8,477 bases of DNA. It comes from Ignavibacteria bacterium (GTDB lineage Bacteria > Bacteroidota > Ignavibacteria > Ignavibacteriales > Melioribacteraceae). The stretch covers positions 1-8,477 of the forward strand of contig DAIEQP010000136.1 in NCBI GenBank assembly GCA_027347805.1, given 5' to 3'. A program made the position numbers and the translations under genes. Shown here in pieces: positions 6,619 through 8,477 of this stretch (position 1 is the first letter of the stretch; each line of letters starts with the position of its first letter). The notes under the pieces were generated by a model that saw only the letters and a list, made by a program, of their open reading frames with translations, did not search any database and was not told the DNA's origin.

Positions 6619-7590
6619 ATGGCTAATTTTCCAGCTAAACGTTTGCGAAGGCTTAGATATAATCCTTTAGTTCGTGATATGGTTCGCGAAACCGTATTGA
6701 CAAAAAATGATTTAATCTATCCCCTGTTTGTTGTTCCGGGAAATAACGTTAAGAAAGAAATTCGCTCCATGCCTGGTGTTTATAATCTTTCAATTGATTT
6801 ATTGGTTGAAGAATGCAAGGAAGTTGAGAAACTTGGAATTCCTGCTGTAATTCTTTTTGGAATTCCCGAACACAAAGATGAAGTCGGCAGCGGTGCGTAT
6901 GATCCTAATGGAATTATTCAGCAAGCAGTCAAAGCAATTAAAAAGGAAGTAAAAAAGCTTCTAGTCATAACAGATGTATGTTTATGTGAATATACATCTC
7001 ATGGTCATTGCGGAGTGTTGAATGGCGAAAGGATTTTAAATGATGAAACTGTTGAGTTATTGGTAAAAGAAGCAGTCTCTCATGCACAAGCCGGTGCAGA
7101 TATAATTGCACCTTCAGATATGATGGATGGACGAATCGGCGCAATTAGAAAAGGTTTGGATGAAAATGGATTTACTGAAATTCCTATAATGAGTTATGCT
7201 GTTAAATATGCTTCCGGTTATTATGGACCATTCAGGGATGCAGCACAATCAGCTCCTGCGTTCGGAGACCGACGCTCTCATCAAATGGATGTTGCAAATA
7301 CAAATGAAGCTTTGAGAGAAGCAGAAACAGATATTGAAGAAGGTGCTGATATTATTATGGTGAAACCGGCAGGTGCATATCTGGATATTATCTGGCGTGT
7401 AAAAGAAAAATTCCAGATGCCGACTGCAGCATATCAGGTGAGCGGAGAATACGCAATGATAAAAGCAGCAGGAAAAATGGATTGGATTGATGAATCTCGA
7501 GTAATGATGGAATCGCTGCTTGCAATTAAACGCTCTGGTGCAGATATGATATTGACATACTTTGCAAAAGAAGTGGCAAAAGTTTTATAA
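6619..7590 (+). CDS. hemB: Porphobilinogen synthase (5-aminolevulinate dehydratase), zinc type
   Basis: HemB condenses two molecules of 5-aminolevulinate to porphobilinogen, the second committed step of tetrapyrrole synthesis, as a cytoplasmic oligomer. Starting at 6619 the protein has 323 residues, a standard length; starting at the ATG at 6613 would add only Met-Lys and fits the ribosome binding site less well. The N-terminal RLRRLRYNPLVRDMVRET is the family arm. The cysteine triad C121, C123 and C131 in DVCLCEYTSHGHC marks the zinc-dependent class, in contrast to the aspartate-rich magnesium-dependent class. The two Schiff-base lysines are K196 (in AVKYAS, before YGPFRDA) and K249 (in MVKPAGAYLD). 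Both substrate sites therefore look intact. It follows hemG by 12 bases, with its ribosome binding site overlapping that gene's stop, so translation may be coupled. A transporter gene begins 20 bases after it. Confidence 0.96.
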   Translation: MANFPAKRLRRLRYNPLVRDMVRETVLTKNDLIYPLFVVPGNNVKKEIRSMPGVYNLSIDLLVEECKEVEKLGIPAVILFGIPEHKDEVGSGAYDPNGIIQQAVKAIKKEVKKLLVITDVCLCEYTSHGHCGVLNGERILNDETVELLVKEAVSHAQAGADIIAPSDMMDGRIGAIRKGLDENGFTEIPIMSYAVKYASGYYGPFRDAAQSAPAFGDRRSHQMDVANTNEALREAETDIEEGADIIMVKPAGAYLDIIWRVKEKFQMPTAAYQVSGEYAMIKAAGKMDWIDESRVMMESLLAIKRSGADMILTYFAKEVAKVL

Positions 7591-7610
7591 CCGACTAGAT
7601 TATTTTATTA

Positions 7611-8477
7611 ATGAATAAAACCGAAGTTTCACAGAATAAGATAGATAATGATAGCAAAAAGCAATCAAAGCACAGCCAGACTTTTGCAGCACTAAAACAT
7701 AGAAACTACAGATTATGGTTTTGGGGACAAATAGTTTCACTTCTTGGCTCCTGGATGCAAACTACTGCTCAAGGATTCTTTATATATGAGTTAACCCACT
7801 CTCCTGCTTTTCTAGGTTTTGTTGGATTTGCATATGGAATACCGACCTGGTTGTTTATGGTTTATGCAGGGGTGTTTGCCGATAAATTCAGAAGAAGAGA
7901 TATAATCATTGTAACTCAAATTATAATGATGTTGCTGGCTTTCATTCTGGCATTTCTAACTTTCACACATTTGATTCAGCCATGGCATATAATTCTGCTT
8001 GCTTTCCTGCTGGGACTGGCAAATGCTTTTGAAGCACCGGCACGACAGGCTTTTGTAAACGAATTAGTAAACCGGGAAGATTTATTTAATGCTATTGCAC
8101 TTAACTCAACAATGTTTCATTCAGGTGCTGCTATTGGTCCTGCTGTTGCCGGAATTACTTATGCAGTTCTTGGTCCGGCATGGTGCTTTACAATTAATGG
8201 TATATCATTTCTTGGTGTAATCTATAATCTATTCCAGATGCGTTTCGAAAATTCTTTTGTTCGTCCGGTAGGAAAATCAACCTCCAAAGAATTAATAAGC
8301 GGCTTCAAATATCTAAAGACTCAAAAATTGGTTTTGTTGTTAATGCTCACAATTGGAATGAGCAGTATTCTTGGAATTGGAATGATGACTGTAATTCCAG
8401 CCTGGGCTGTTAAAATCCTTCATGGTGATGCATCAACAAATGGTCTTCTACAAGCCGCAAGAGGAATCGGTGCAGTT
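7611..8477 (+). CDS. Major facilitator superfamily transporter, MFS_3/EntS-like, N-terminal part (cut by window end)
   Basis: The frame is open from the ATG at 7611 to the last base, giving the first 289 residues of a transporter that usually has about 400-420. A hydrophilic N-terminal tail rich in Lys, Asn and Ser (1-23) leads into the family signature FAALKHRNYRLWFWGQ (25-40) and LLGSWMQTTAQ (44-54). Motif A between the second and third membrane segments is visible as GVFADKFRRRD (87-97). About seven hydrophobic segments can be made out, near 36-56, 66-88, 98-118, 124-143, 168-188, 191-210 and 240-262. Relatives include the enterobactin exporter EntS and many efflux pumps of unknown substrate, so the substrate cannot be called. 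The 20-base gap after hemB has no terminator and also no Shine-Dalgarno sequence; read-through from the heme operon is likely. Export of a porphyrin, heme or siderophore is only a guess from context. Confidence 0.88.
   Translation, partial: MNKTEVSQNKIDNDSKKQSKHSQTFAALKHRNYRLWFWGQIVSLLGSWMQTTAQGFFIYELTHSPAFLGFVGFAYGIPTWLFMVYAGVFADKFRRRDIIIVTQIIMMLLAFILAFLTFTHLIQPWHIILLAFLLGLANAFEAPARQAFVNELVNREDLFNAIALNSTMFHSGAAIGPAVAGITYAVLGPAWCFTINGISFLGVIYNLFQMRFENSFVRPVGKSTSKELISGFKYLKTQKLVLLLMLTIGMSSILGIGMMTVIPAWAVKILHGDASTNGLLQAARGIGAV

Noticed and set aside
1..8477. Search for CRISPR arrays, tRNA or rRNA genes, insertion sequences, direct repeats, attachment sites and frameshifted genes
   Set aside because: None is visible. 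All main genes are intact or cut only by the window edges, and the intergenic gaps are 64 bases or shorter.

Overview
This window is a mostly plus-strand heme-biosynthesis locus from an AT-rich bacterium. The genes, in order, are: the end of hemE (uroporphyrinogen decarboxylase), hemN (oxygen-independent coproporphyrinogen III dehydrogenase), a small minus-strand lipoprotein gene, hemH (ferrochelatase), an exported M3/Dcp-type metallopeptidase, an FAD-dependent protoporphyrinogen oxidase (hemG, also called the hemY type), hemB (porphobilinogen synthase) and the first two thirds or so of an MFS_3-family transporter. The composition, the secreted Dcp-like peptidase and the style of the proteins suggest the Bacteroidota/Ignavibacteriota/Chlorobiota neighbourhood. 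An Ignavibacteria-like organism is my best guess, but this is an impression from protein style and not a phylogenetic result.

Layout. Positions 1-1659 hold hemE and hemN, 9 bases apart and surely co-transcribed. At 1660-1689 a GC-rich hairpin sits between the convergent ends of hemN and the lipoprotein gene and probably terminates both. The lipoprotein gene occupies 1690-2028 on the minus strand. The 64 bases at 2029-2092 separate it from the divergent hemH and contain a 12-base perfect palindrome that carries a TATAAT on each strand. From 2093 to the right edge, five plus-strand genes (hemH, M3 peptidase, hemG, hemB, MFS) follow with gaps of 43, 28, 6-12 and 20 bases and no convincing terminator, so they look like a second operon.

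How the genes work together. HemB condenses two 5-aminolevulinate molecules to porphobilinogen. HemE decarboxylates uroporphyrinogen III to coproporphyrinogen III. HemN makes protoporphyrinogen IX, HemG oxidises it to protoporphyrin IX, and HemH inserts iron. HemN followed by HemG and HemH fits the classical protoporphyrin-dependent branch. HemA, HemL, HemC and HemD are not in view and may lie upstream. The peptidase and the transporter are not known heme enzymes; their presence is a matter of operon context.

I found no sign of a new defence, mobile or RNA system. There is no tRNA, rRNA, CRISPR array, insertion sequence or frameshift. The least explained pieces are the small lipoprotein that splits the heme genes, its possible shared promoter with hemH, and the exported peptidase inside the heme operon. 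There is no gene-free stretch longer than about 65 bases.
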